The notes beneath the pieces were generated by a model. That model ran no database searches. It was given only the letters and a program-made list of their open reading frames with translations, and had not been told where the DNA came from. Positions 1 to 7,816 of a DNA stretch of 64,000 nt are shown piece after piece; positions within the stretch are counted from its first letter, which is position 1, and each line of letters starts with the position of its first letter. The DNA is taken from NCBI GenBank assembly GCA_965221195.1, contig OZ244864.1, positions 2,480,001-2,544,000 on the forward strand, in the 5' to 3' direction. The DNA is from Poriferisodalis sp965221195 (GTDB taxonomy: Bacteria; Actinomycetota; Acidimicrobiia; Acidimicrobiales; Poriferisodalaceae). Both the position numbers and the translations under genes were made by a program.

Positions 1-867
1 CATAGCCCCGCTTTCGGCGAGGGCCGCCTCGCTCTGCCAATGATCGAAGCTGATGTTCATTGCTGCGAGTGACTCGGCGACGTCACGCAGTGCCCGCCGT
101 ATGCCCCACCGGGCGGCGTAGCGGGCTTCCATTGGCGATCCGACGGGAATCGGTGTGTGACCCGCTTCAAGCGCCACCGACCTCAGCAGATGAGAGATGT
201 CTGCTGCGGAGTGGTCCTGTGCCGCGGACTTATCTTGCGAGCGCAATTCGGCCGTCAGTTCGCTGGCCCAATCCTTGATGTAGTCACCTTTGTAGCCGTC
301 GGGTGGCACTGGCTCATTGCACATGCGCGCTAAGAGCGACTGGCCAAAGAGACTCACTTGACGGCCGAGATCGTTGACGTAGTACTCGGTGACGGTCTCA
401 TAACCGCAGCGGCGGAATATGCGAGCCAGGCTGTCGCCGAAAGCGCCCCAACGTCCCCCACCGGCATGCAGGGGCCCGGTTGGATTGGCCGAAACGAATT
501 CCAAGCTCACGGTCTTGCCGTTACCGATGTTGAGCCTCGCATACTGCTCGGTGCCCTCACGCAGCACCGCCTCAAGAACGCCGTGCAGCCATGACGGCGA
601 CAGATGGAAGTTCACAAAGCCGGGGCCTGCCACCTCGATTCTTTCCATATGGTCAAGGTTGGCCGATTCAAGTTCGCTGGCGAGTTGTGCTGCGAGTTCA
701 CGGGGCGCTAACCCTGCTGCCTTGGCACCCACTAGGGCTGCATTAGTTGACCAGTCACCGTGGTCGTGCCGCTGCGGACGTTCGACACCGATACGCACCT
801 CGTCGATGTGTACGCCGAGCCGCTTGGTTGCGACGTGTATGGCTTGCCTCAGCTCAGCTTCGTTCAC
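1..867 (-). CDS. argS: Arginyl-tRNA synthetase, N-terminal part (runs off the left edge)
   Basis: Charges tRNA-Arg with arginine in the cytoplasm. 289 codons are visible and the frame continues past base 1. The N-terminal Arg-tRNA synthetase domain comes first, then the class I catalytic core. The core starts with ANPTGPLHAGGGRWG, where the HIGH signature reads HAGG (a variant I recall from actinobacterial ArgRS), followed by EYYVNDLGRQ, a typical ArgRS block. The start is taken as GTG at 867, which gives the usual N-terminus (VNEAELRQAI); TTG at 870 is an alternative and no strong ribosome binding site is seen. It diverges from a tRNA-Arg gene about 80 bp away. The KMSKS loop and anticodon-binding domain lie outside the window. 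Confidence 0.93.
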   Translation of the reverse strand, partial: MNEAELRQAIHVATKRLGVHIDEVRIGVERPQRHDHGDWSTNAALVGAKAAGLAPRELAAQLASELESANLDHMERIEVAGPGFVNFHLSPSWLHGVLEAVLREGTEQYARLNIGNGKTVSLEFVSANPTGPLHAGGGRWGAFGDSLARIFRRCGYETVTEYYVNDLGRQVSLFGQSLLARMCNEPVPPDGYKGDYIKDWASELTAELRSQDKSAAQDHSAADISHLLRSVALEAGHTPIPVGSPMEARYAARWGIRRALRDVAESLAAMNISFDHWQSEAALAESGAM

Positions 868-949
868 CAACGCGAAGCTACCGGTCGGTATCTTGGCCAG
901 ACATCGGGTCTGAACATGAATTGCCAACACAATTGCCAACAGACCACCA

Positions 950-1021
950 GCCCTCGTAGCTCAGGGGATAGAGCAGTGGCCTCCGGAGCCATGTGCGCAG
1001 GTTCGAATCCTGCCGAGGGCG
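950..1021 (+). tRNA. tRNA-Arg (anticodon CCG)
   Basis: A full cloverleaf can be folded. The acceptor stem GCCCTCG (950-956) pairs with CGAGGGC (1014-1020). The anticodon stem is GTGGC/GCCAT with loop CTCCGGA, giving anticodon CCG, which reads CGG. The T-arm contains GGTTCGAATCC. CCA is not encoded. It is divergent from argS, the gene for its own charging enzyme. Confidence 0.95.
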
Positions 1022-1060
1022 CAACGTCGGCACCATGCCGACCGAGGGTGCGACCCTGAC

Positions 1061-1489
1061 TCAGGCTGTCGCTGCCCAGCCGGTCAGTTCGGTGCGATCA
1101 ATCACTATGGCGGCGCCGGTCGGTGGCTGTTGTTCATACTGCGGGTAGCGCTCGCACAGCAGCCTGACCGCATTGCGGTGCTCAACCCCTTCGGTATGCA
1201 CCGCAGCAAGCCCTCGCAGGCGCACCCACCACAGCCGTTCCCAGTTTTCGTCTTCGTAGTGCTCGACCAGCATCGTGACTTCGGGAAAACGTCGGATGTT
1301 GTCGAGTCGCTTGAGTTCCGTCGTCGATTTGGGCTTGTGGTCGACGGCAGTCACCACTTTTTGGCCCTCGAATGCGTACGTACATGGCACAAGATCGACA
1401 CGCCCGTCGGCACGAATCGTCGCCAGCGTCGCCACCTTGCCTCTGCTGAACAGCGCTAACAACTCAGCCTCTGTCACATCAAGCCACAC
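1061..1489 (-). CDS. PPOX-class F420-dependent enzyme, Rv0121-like
   Basis: A 142-residue split-beta-barrel protein of the pyridoxamine-phosphate-oxidase-like superfamily. The series LATIRADGRVDLVPCTYAF, then VDHKPKSTTELKRLDNI, then the tryptophan-rich ENWERLWWVRLRG is the pattern of the Rv0121/TIGR03668 group, whose members are thought to use coenzyme F420 in place of FMN. The length is normal for the family. It diverges from an FrhB-like F420 gene across 96 bp, so the two may share a regulatory region. The substrate is unknown. Confidence 0.82.
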   Translation of the reverse strand: MWLDVTEAELLALFSRGKVATLATIRADGRVDLVPCTYAFEGQKVVTAVDHKPKSTTELKRLDNIRRFPEVTMLVEHYEDENWERLWWVRLRGLAAVHTEGVEHRNAVRLLCERYPQYEQQPPTGAAIVIDRTELTGWAATA

Positions 1490-1585
1490 TAGACGGCTGG
1501 GACGTTTCGTAGTCTGGGGTGTCTTCCACGACTACACCTGCTGATTCTGAGTGAACTCAACCGGTGGTTGCCGTAGTCTGGCGGC

Positions 1586-2782
1586 ATGGCGATGACAAGC
1601 CAAGCGGCTGAGGCACCAATTGAAGCACCAGTTGAAACAGCCAGCACGCCGCAGCGCTGGACCTTCCAATGGAAAGAACTGTACGACGAGGTCATCACCA
1701 CCGGGTTATGTACTGGCTGTGCGGGCTGCGTGATCTCCTGCCCCCACGACGTCATCGGGTATGAACATCTCCAGGGCGGCTTCACGCCGTTTCACCTCGA
1801 GGAAGAACTCGGGCTCGGCGACTGCGGCCACGGCCAGAAGGGCTGCACTAGCTGCACCCGGGCATGTCCCCGGTTCCGCACATGGGAAGACGAAGCCGAC
1901 GACTTCATGTTCGGCCGCCACCGAACTTCGCAAGAACCCTCGGGCATCTACAAAGACATCATCCTCACACGGGCCTCCGATGATTACGTCCACGAGATCG
2001 GGCAGGACGGAGGGCTGGTCTCTGCCATTCTCATCTGGGCGCTCGACCACGGCTACATCGACGCTGCGCTGACGTCCTATGTGGGCGAGGGCGAAGGCAA
2101 CCAGTGGACTGCCTCGCCGGGCGTGGCCTTCAACCGAGATGACGTGCTACAGGGCGCTGGTAGCCGTTACACCTACTCGGCCAACACGCTGGCATACGAC
2201 GAAGCAGTAGAGGCTGGCGCCCGCAAGATCGCGCTGGTTGGCATGAGCTGCCAGAGTTCAATCGTTCCCGTCGCCAAGTCACGCAAGGTAGGCAAAGTCG
2301 GCAACCGGTTTGTGCTGAACATAGGGCTGCTGTGCTCGAAATCGTTTGACGAGGCGATCTTCGAAGAACTCTTTGAGCAAAAATACGGTCTAGACCGGCA
2401 TCGGATTCGCAAAACGAACATCAAAGGGGTATTCCAGATCTGGACTCACGACGGTGGGTATTACGAGATCAATCTCAAGGAATGCCACGCCTGGACCCGC
2501 GAGGGATGCCTGCACTGTCCCGACTTTGCAGCCGAGCACGCAGACATCTCCACCGGCGGCATTGGCAAGCACAACGACTGGACGCTCACGATCGTCCGCA
2601 CCGACATCGGCCGCGAGATCATCATGAAGATGCTTGCCGACGGCTCGCTCATCGGACGTGCTGGCGATGAAGACCCCGGCGCCATTGCGCTTATGCACAA
2701 GCTCAGCGAGAAGTCGCGGGTCCGTTGGCCGAAATTTGCTTGGGGCAAACCAGCGCTGCTAGCTGAGCCCGTCAAGAAGTAA
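1586..2782 (+). CDS. Coenzyme F420 hydrogenase/dehydrogenase beta-subunit-like protein (FrhB family)
   Basis: A 398-residue iron-sulfur flavoprotein of the FrhB/FdhB type, expected to move electrons between F420H2 and an iron-sulfur or ferredoxin partner. Residues about 39-54 carry a 4Fe-4S binding block (CTGCAGCVISCP). A second cysteine group follows near residues 80-95 (CGHGQKGCTSCTRACP). The QDGGLVSAI motif begins the FrhB N-terminal domain, and the C-terminal domain has GLLCSKSF and a later CLHCPDF block. No catalytic partner subunit lies beside it, so it is probably a stand-alone oxidoreductase; the partner could be the small ferredoxin at 60.9 kb, but nothing here links them directly. 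Confidence 0.8.
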   Translation: MAMTSQAAEAPIEAPVETASTPQRWTFQWKELYDEVITTGLCTGCAGCVISCPHDVIGYEHLQGGFTPFHLEEELGLGDCGHGQKGCTSCTRACPRFRTWEDEADDFMFGRHRTSQEPSGIYKDIILTRASDDYVHEIGQDGGLVSAILIWALDHGYIDAALTSYVGEGEGNQWTASPGVAFNRDDVLQGAGSRYTYSANTLAYDEAVEAGARKIALVGMSCQSSIVPVAKSRKVGKVGNRFVLNIGLLCSKSFDEAIFEELFEQKYGLDRHRIRKTNIKGVFQIWTHDGGYYEINLKECHAWTREGCLHCPDFAAEHADISTGGIGKHNDWTLTIVRTDIGREIIMKMLADGSLIGRAGDEDPGAIALMHKLSEKSRVRWPKFAWGKPALLAEPVKK

Positions 2783-2856
2783 CTGCTGAGGATTAACTGC
2801 TGGGTAACACCTACTGGTTGGCTCAGTCTGGTTGACCAGCGGACTCATCGACAGGC

Positions 2857-3498
2857 TCAGATGCACTCCGCGATGAAGTCAACGATGTCGGGTTGCACCT
2901 CTGTGCTCATCAAGAAGTCGTCTAGCCGGTGTGCTGGCACCACATCTTGAGCGCGGGCCAGCGAGCAGGCGCACAGACTTCTCAGGCGATCTTCCCCAAC
3001 GGAGCACTCGTCTAGGTACAGGAGTTGACGCTCCTGCGACCACGCTGGCGGCGGGGCGGCATCACGACAGTTGACCAGCACCGACGCGAGTTCGGGCGAG
3101 AACTCCAGCCCGCCTGTCATACGATCCTCAAACACCACGAAGTCGAGAGCAGTCAGGCTGCCTTCGAGCCGCGCGACAGCGCAATGGCAGGGACCGACCA
3201 GTCCGGCATCTGCGACACAGGCATCCATGAACGCCGTGAGCGGCTCAATGGCGAGCAAACTCGGGCTGTTGCCGACGGGTTGTGTCGGCAACACCGGTGT
3301 GATCGGATCACCCGGCGAAGCTCCGATGCCGGTCACGTCGGTATCGACAGGCTCCACCTCCACCACTGTGACCGAACATGCCGCTGCGCCAACCAGCACC
3401 GCAACCGACACCGCCCAGCAGATAACCGTCCGTATCGGCCCCCCAAAGAACCGCGGGGATTCAGTGGCACAGCGGCAGATTGGCCAACCGACGAACAT
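2857..3498 (-). CDS. Putative lipoprotein of unknown function
   Basis: From ATG 3498 the protein has 213 residues. A hydrophobic stretch (ICWAVSVAVLVGAAAC) ends in a lipobox-like AAC near residue 40, followed by an acidic, proline-rich linker and a C-terminal region with several cysteines (CVADAGLVGPCHCA, LCACSLA). I recognise no family; the cysteine spacing recalls small secreted domains held by disulfides. The frame stays open further upstream, but that part lies inside the glycosylase gene and is composed as a shadow, so the start overlapping the glycosylase by 38 bp is preferred. It is probably translated with the glycosylase. Confidence 0.6.
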   Translation of the reverse strand: MFVGWPICRCATESPRFFGGPIRTVICWAVSVAVLVGAAACSVTVVEVEPVDTDVTGIGASPGDPITPVLPTQPVGNSPSLLAIEPLTAFMDACVADAGLVGPCHCAVARLEGSLTALDFVVFEDRMTGGLEFSPELASVLVNCRDAAPPPAWSQERQLLYLDECSVGEDRLRSLCACSLARAQDVVPAHRLDDFLMSTEVQPDIVDFIAECI

Positions 3499-4282
3499 CG
3501 CGCAGCACCGTATCTGCCATATCGGCGGTGAGACGCCCGGTGAATGTGTTCTGCTGGCTGGGATGGAACGAACACACGATGTGAGTGATGCCACCCAAGT
3601 GCGGCACCCCGCCTGAGGAGTCTGCTGCGGGTACAGCCACCGTGACACCGTGACCGAAACGCGGTCGGGGTCGGATGCCAGCCAAATTACACAGCACCCC
3701 GTAAGCGAACGCTCCAAGCGCAAGGACGACACGAGCATTGCTGAGCAGTGCTAGCTCGCGTTCGAGATAGGGCCGACAGGCATCCCGCTCGTCGGATGTG
3801 GGCTTGTTGGCCGGTGGCGCGCAGCGCACTGCTGCGGTGATGTAGGCATCGCTCAGTTTGAGTCCGTCGCCAACGTGGGTCGAGGTGGGCTGGTTGGCGA
3901 AACCACAACGGTGCAAGGCTGCATAGAGGAAATCACCCGAGCGGTCGCCAGTGAACATGCGTCCGGTGCGGTTGGCGCCATGTGCTGCAGGGGCGAGCCC
4001 CACCACGACCACAGCAGCAGCGGGGTCGCCAAATCCCGGCACGCCACAACCCCAGTAATGCTCGTCGGCGAACGCTGCGCGTTTGCGGGCTGCTGTCTGC
4101 TCGCGCCATGCCACGAGCCTCATGCAGCGTCTGCACTCTGCGATCTCTGCGCTCAGCAGTCGCAGAGCCGCCGGAGACTGGGCTGGCGAATACTGGGCTG
4201 GCGAATACTGGGCTGGCGAATACTGGGCTGGCGAATACTGGGCCGCAGCAGCGTTGTGGGGAGCATCAGCAGCAGCGGCCAT
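3461..4282 (-). CDS. Family 5 uracil-DNA glycosylase (UdgB type)
   Basis: Removes uracil and other deaminated bases from DNA. The 273-residue protein has GLAPAAHGANRTGRMF (about residues 95-110), the family 5 motif 1, with the active site lacking the Asp/Asn of family 1. Four cysteines expected to hold a 4Fe-4S cluster are present (ECRRC near 50-53, VRC and DAC near 175-190). Motif 2 appears as CSFHPSQQNT near the C-terminus. Residues 14-38 are five copies of AQYSP, coded by a 15-bp tandem repeat, and are not part of the catalytic domain. The start may lie after this repeat in relatives. Confidence 0.87.
   Translation of the reverse strand: MAAAADAPHNAAAAQYSPAQYSPAQYSPAQYSPAQSPAALRLLSAEIAECRRCMRLVAWREQTAARKRAAFADEHYWGCGVPGFGDPAAAVVVVGLAPAAHGANRTGRMFTGDRSGDFLYAALHRCGFANQPTSTHVGDGLKLSDAYITAAVRCAPPANKPTSDERDACRPYLERELALLSNARVVLALGAFAYGVLCNLAGIRPRPRFGHGVTVAVPAADSSGGVPHLGGITHIVCSFHPSQQNTFTGRLTADMADTVLRDVRRLANLPLCH
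4177..4245. repeat. 15-bp tandem repeat, four full units and one partial
   Basis: Perfect repeats of actgggctggcgaat on the + strand, inside the 5' end of the uracil-DNA glycosylase gene, coding AQYSP on the - strand. The perfect identity of the units implies recent expansion. Confidence 0.95.
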
Positions 4283-4317
4283 CGTGAAAGTGTGCCAGTC
4301 GGTGCCGATCTGTTGCC

Positions 4318-4980
4318 GTGCATCCCAGTAGCGTCGGCGCGGTGCCTGCGTCTTCTCGTTCCACGCTGCTGCTGCTCGTGCGCCACGGGCTGACCCCTAC
4401 CACAGGTGTCGAACTGTATGGCCGGCGGCCGGGTGTGCATCTGAGTGAGGCGGGGCTTCAGCAGGCGCAACAAGCGGCCGAACGCATCTCGGCACTGGGC
4501 AAACGAATCGCCGCGGTGTACGCCAGCCCTCTGGAACGGGCACAGCAAACAGCAGCCCCCATCGCTGAAGCGGTCGATCGGTTGGTGCAGACACACGAAG
4601 GCCTCAACGAGGCAGATGTGGGTCGCTGGACGGGGCGCAAGCTAAGCCAGCTTCGCAAGCTGGCCGCTTGGTCGCAGGTGCAGCGCTACCCCAGTGGCTT
4701 CGGTTTCCCAGACGGCGAGACCATGCGCCAGATGCAGGCGCGCATCGCAGCCGCCACAAGCGAGTTGGTTGGTCGCCACCGCGGATCGGTGGTGGTCGCC
4801 GTCAGCCACGCCGATCCCATCAGAGCACTTGTTGCGGATGCCATGGGCACCCACCTTGATCTGTTCCAACGTGTCAGCGTGTCGCCGTGCTCGGTAACTG
4901 CGATCCTGTACTCCGCTGAGGGCCCCATGGTGCTGGCTACCAACAGCACATCGAATCTCGCAGCGCTTTCTCCGGCATGA
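4318..4980 (+). CDS. Histidine phosphatase family protein, MSMEG_4193-like phosphomutase
   Basis: A 220-residue protein with the phosphoglycerate mutase signature LLVRHGLTP near the N-terminus (catalytic His) and the second histidine in VVVAVSHADPIRAL. SPLERAQQTA is the usual arginine block. The arrangement matches the actinobacterial MSMEG_4193/TIGR03848 group, called probable phosphomutases without a known substrate. GTG start at 4318. Its last codons overlap the start of the DUF3090 gene by four bases (ATGA), so the two are translationally coupled. Confidence 0.85.
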   Translation: MHPSSVGAVPASSRSTLLLLVRHGLTPTTGVELYGRRPGVHLSEAGLQQAQQAAERISALGKRIAAVYASPLERAQQTAAPIAEAVDRLVQTHEGLNEADVGRWTGRKLSQLRKLAAWSQVQRYPSGFGFPDGETMRQMQARIAAATSELVGRHRGSVVVAVSHADPIRALVADAMGTHLDLFQRVSVSPCSVTAILYSAEGPMVLATNSTSNLAALSPA

Positions 4981-5492
4981 GTGACGACTTTGATCTCCGC
5001 GATCCGGACACGTTCGTCGCTGGCACGGTAGGCGCGCCCGGCCAGAGGATCTTCTTCCTGCAGGCCTCCCAAGCAGGTCATGTCATTTCGCTCAAACTCG
5101 AGAAGAGCCAAGTCTGGATGCTTGCGAGCCTGCTGAGCGAACTTCTCCAGGGCGAGGGCTACAGCGGCCCCGCGGCCCCAGTCGGCAAGCTGGCCGAGCC
5201 GGTAGCTGCGGCGTGGACTGTCAGCCGCCTCGCAGCGGGCATAGACACAGAACGCAACAGGATCGTCGTCATCGCAGTGGAGAACGACGACAGCGAGCTT
5301 GACGAAACACCAGGCGAAGAGTTCGACCCGGGCGAAGCCGCAACGCCAGATGACGATGAACCCAGCGAAAGTCGCGCCTACTTTCACTTGGAGTACGCGT
5401 TGGCGCTGGGATTTGCGCAGCAGGCGCTGCGGCTGGTGGAAGAAGGGCGCGACTTCGGCATGCGCAACGGGCACCGGCCGCCGCGCAGCTGA
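4977..5492 (+). CDS. DUF3090 family protein (TIGR03847)
   Basis: A 171-residue actinobacterial protein of unknown function. The sequence GQRIFFLQASQAGHVISLKLEK followed by a region ending AYFHLEYALALGFAQQALRLVEEGR is the family pattern (quoted in parts: GQRIFFLQ and FAQQALRLVEEGR). It lies in the fixed order phosphomutase-DUF3090-SCO1664, coupled to both neighbours, which argues for a shared pathway. An acidic segment near residues 105-130 (DDSELDETPGEEFDPGEA) looks flexible. Confidence 0.85.
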   Translation: MSDDFDLRDPDTFVAGTVGAPGQRIFFLQASQAGHVISLKLEKSQVWMLASLLSELLQGEGYSGPAAPVGKLAEPVAAAWTVSRLAAGIDTERNRIVVIAVENDDSELDETPGEEFDPGEAATPDDDEPSESRAYFHLEYALALGFAQQALRLVEEGRDFGMRNGHRPPRS

Positions 5493-5500
5493 GAGTCGGC

Positions 5501-6274
5501 GTGAGCGAACTGGTCCCGCATCACTTGCTGCCAAAGAACGAAGACGGCACGCACCTCAAACTGCCGGTCGTTTGGGACCCGCCAACATCTAGCGCGCTGC
5601 GGCTGTTACGCGAGGGTGAGATCTCTGTACTCGGACGTATGCCGTACAGCAGCAACGCGACGTTCTTGGTGCAAGTTGGCCATCCCACCACCCCCACTGC
5701 CGCTATCTATAAGCCCGAACGGGGCGAGCGCCCGCTCTGGGATTTCCCCTCAGGACTGTACCGTCGCGAGATCGCAGCGTTCGAACTGTCGGAAGCACTG
5801 GGGTGGCATGTCATCCCGCCGACCGTCGAACGGGACGGTCCCTTCGGCGTGGGTTCGGTGCAACTGTTCATCGACGCCGACTTCGAGCAGCACTATTTCA
5901 CGCTCGTGTCCGAGGAACGGCACCACACAGACCTGCGACGCATCTGCGCGTTCGACTTCATCGCGAACAACACGGATCGCAAGTCAGGGCACTGTCTTGC
6001 ATCTCGCTGGGGATCGATCTACGGCATCGACCAAGGGCTGTGCTTTGCCAGCGACTTCAAGCTGCGCACGGTCATCTGGGATTTCGGCGGTGAAGCGTTT
6101 GACGACGACTTAGCCGCTGCCATCACGAATGCCACCGACCCGCCAGCGTCGCTGTCGGACTGGTTACGACCCGACGAACTTGACGCGCTGGCTAAACGGG
6201 CCGAATGGCTGGCCTCCTATGGCAAGTTCCCCACTGACGACAGTGGCCAACGCTGGCCATGGCCGCTGGTCTAA
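5501..6274 (+). CDS. SCO1664-family protein with PI3/4-kinase-like fold
   Basis: A 257-residue protein of the SCO1664/TIGR03843 family, which is distantly similar to phosphatidylinositol 3/4-kinases. Kinase-like elements are visible: a lysine in AIYKPERGERPLWDFP (possible ATP-binding), FDFIANNTDRKSGH with the Asp/Asn of a catalytic loop, and IYGIDQGLCF corresponding to the metal-binding DxG. Whether it phosphorylates a lipid, protein or small molecule is unknown. It is the third gene of the conserved cluster and ends inside a perfect hairpin. The start at 5501 (GTG) is 8 bp after the DUF3090 stop. Confidence 0.85.
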   Translation: MSELVPHHLLPKNEDGTHLKLPVVWDPPTSSALRLLREGEISVLGRMPYSSNATFLVQVGHPTTPTAAIYKPERGERPLWDFPSGLYRREIAAFELSEALGWHVIPPTVERDGPFGVGSVQLFIDADFEQHYFTLVSEERHHTDLRRICAFDFIANNTDRKSGHCLASRWGSIYGIDQGLCFASDFKLRTVIWDFGGEAFDDDLAAAITNATDPPASLSDWLRPDELDALAKRAEWLASYGKFPTDDSGQRWPWPLV

Positions 6275-6282
6275 CCAGCGGC
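6262..6282 (+). terminator. Perfect hairpin spanning the SCO1664 stop codon
   Basis: GCCGCTGG (6262-6269) and CCAGCGGC (6275-6282) form an 8-bp stem around a loop that contains the TAA stop codon. There is no U-tract after it, so intrinsic termination is uncertain. The left arm and loop occur again at 6292-6304 without the perfect right arm. Confidence 0.45.
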
Positions 6283-6492
6283 AAACAACACAGCCGCTGG
6301 TCTAACCACTGGCTGGGTTCCCTATTCAAAGCAGGTACTTCACCCTGCTTGATCGGCTCTCTGGGTTTTGTGGGATGTGGGTGGGTTGAATATCGCTGTT
6401 TGGGGGTCGAGGCCTTGCTGGGATCGGTGTTTGGAGATGCCCGACCCCACCGAATCCAGCACACCAAATCCCACACTTTCGCGAAGGCTCAC

Positions 6493-6819
6493 TTATTTTG
6501 ACCTATCTTGAGCCTTTTGCAAAAGGTACACGACTATGGCCTGAACAAAAACCGATGACATCAAGAGGCCTAACAACAGCACAACTGCACTAGCTATAAC
6601 TGCCGGTAGTGCGTACCCAATCGGTTCACCGGTATAAAATGTATCATGAACGATGTCAGGCAAACTGGTCAACAATGTCCACAACGAGGCAAAACACAGA
6701 TACATCCATTTGATCCGTCGGCCCCATAATACAACTTTTGGATCATAGTTGAGCGGTGCATATACGAACAAAGAATAGAATATTAAACGCACTCGCTGAT
6801 AATAAACCCGCGATTTCAT
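6493..6819 (-). CDS. Small membrane protein of unknown function, AT-rich
   Basis: A 108-residue ORF in a stretch clearly richer in A+T than its surroundings (AAA, TAT and ATA codons are common). It has hydrophobic segments near residues 36-53 and 68-104 (PAVIASAVVLLLGLLMSS and VFVQAIVVYLLQ), so two or three membrane helices. It ends with a charged tail (KAQDRSK). I do not recognise the family. Codon use unlike its neighbours suggests acquisition from outside or a genuinely different lineage gene. It sits between the SCO1664 cluster and etfA, on the same strand as etfBA but 31 bp upstream of no other gene. Confidence 0.5.
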   Translation of the reverse strand: MKSRVYYQRVRLIFYSLFVYAPLNYDPKVVLWGRRIKWMYLCFASLWTLLTSLPDIVHDTFYTGEPIGYALPAVIASAVVLLLGLLMSSVFVQAIVVYLLQKAQDRSK

Positions 6820-6850
6820 TAGGCTTCAACAACCTCACTGGGTATTACGG

Positions 6851-7813
6851 CTAACGAGATTTGAGTGCCTCAATCAGCGCAGGCATCACCTTGTGTACAT
6901 CGCCCACAATGCCCAGATCGGCGACACCGAAGATCGGTGCCTCAGGATCTTTGTTGATCGCCACGATGTTCTTGGATCCCTTCATGCCCACCAGATGCTG
7001 CGTGGCACCTGAGATGCCACAAGCGATGTAGACGTTCGGCTTCACCACTTTGCCGGTCTGCCCGACCTGCTTTGCATAAGGAACCCAGCCAGCGTCCACG
7101 ATGGCCCGCGACGCACCCGAGGCTGCGTCCAACAGCCCTGCGAGTTCGTCAACCATGGAGTAAGCATCGGGTTGACCAAGCCCGCGCCCGCCCGACACCA
7201 CAACAGCAGCATCGTCAAGTTGCGGTCCTGAACGGGCCTCGGTGTGGCGTCCGGTTACCACGGCCCGGCCTGCTTCGCCGGGATCTGTCGCTGCGACACT
7301 CTCAACGGCGGCAGGGTCGCCACCGCTCGGCTCTGGCTCAAAGCTTTTGGGCCGGAACATGACGAGAGCCGGTGCAGGCGCTCGGTACGCCGTGAAGATG
7401 TTCTGCGTACCTCCGAAGATTGGCTCCTCGGCGACCAGTGCTCCATCGCGCAGTTCAACACCGACGTTGTTGGTTGACACAGGCCGGTCTGTGAGCACTG
7501 CCAACCGCGCTGCAGTGTCGCGGCCATCGGTTGTCTGGCCGAAAAACACAGCATCAGGCGATGTGGCTTCAATGTGGCCCGCCAACGCTGATGCTGCGTG
7601 CGCGCCAACCAGCCGATCACCAAGGTCCTCAAGCGCGTACACCGTCGATACACCATGGGTTCCGAGTTCGGCAGCCATGGCATCACCGTTGGTCGGAGCG
7701 AACGCCGTCACTGTGTCGGCCAAATCTCGAGCCTTGGTGGCCAACTCCAACGTGAGACCCGAAGGGCCGTCGACATCGCCTTCGGCGAAGAGCAGAATCT
7801 GTGCAAGCGTCAT
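6851..7813 (-). CDS. etfA: Electron transfer flavoprotein, alpha subunit
   Basis: With EtfB it accepts electrons from acyl-CoA and related dehydrogenases and passes them to the respiratory chain. 320 residues. The C-terminal FAD domain is complete: GGRGLGQPDAYSMVDELA, then GWVPYAKQVGQTGKVVKPNVYIACGISGA (conserved VGQTGK and GISGA), then NKDPEAPIFGVADLGIVGD. The start lies 3 bp after the etfB stop, so the two form one transcription unit. Fatty-acid genes (enoyl-CoA hydratase, thioesterase) lie 8 kb away and fit the same metabolism. Confidence 0.95.
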   Translation of the reverse strand: MTLAQILLFAEGDVDGPSGLTLELATKARDLADTVTAFAPTNGDAMAAELGTHGVSTVYALEDLGDRLVGAHAASALAGHIEATSPDAVFFGQTTDGRDTAARLAVLTDRPVSTNNVGVELRDGALVAEEPIFGGTQNIFTAYRAPAPALVMFRPKSFEPEPSGGDPAAVESVAATDPGEAGRAVVTGRHTEARSGPQLDDAAVVVSGGRGLGQPDAYSMVDELAGLLDAASGASRAIVDAGWVPYAKQVGQTGKVVKPNVYIACGISGATQHLVGMKGSKNIVAINKDPEAPIFGVADLGIVGDVHKVMPALIEALKSR

Positions 7814-7816
7814 AAT

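Noticed and set aside
358..1059. + strand frames over the argS region and the tRNA
   Set aside because: Antisense to argS and across a tRNA gene; no coding signal.
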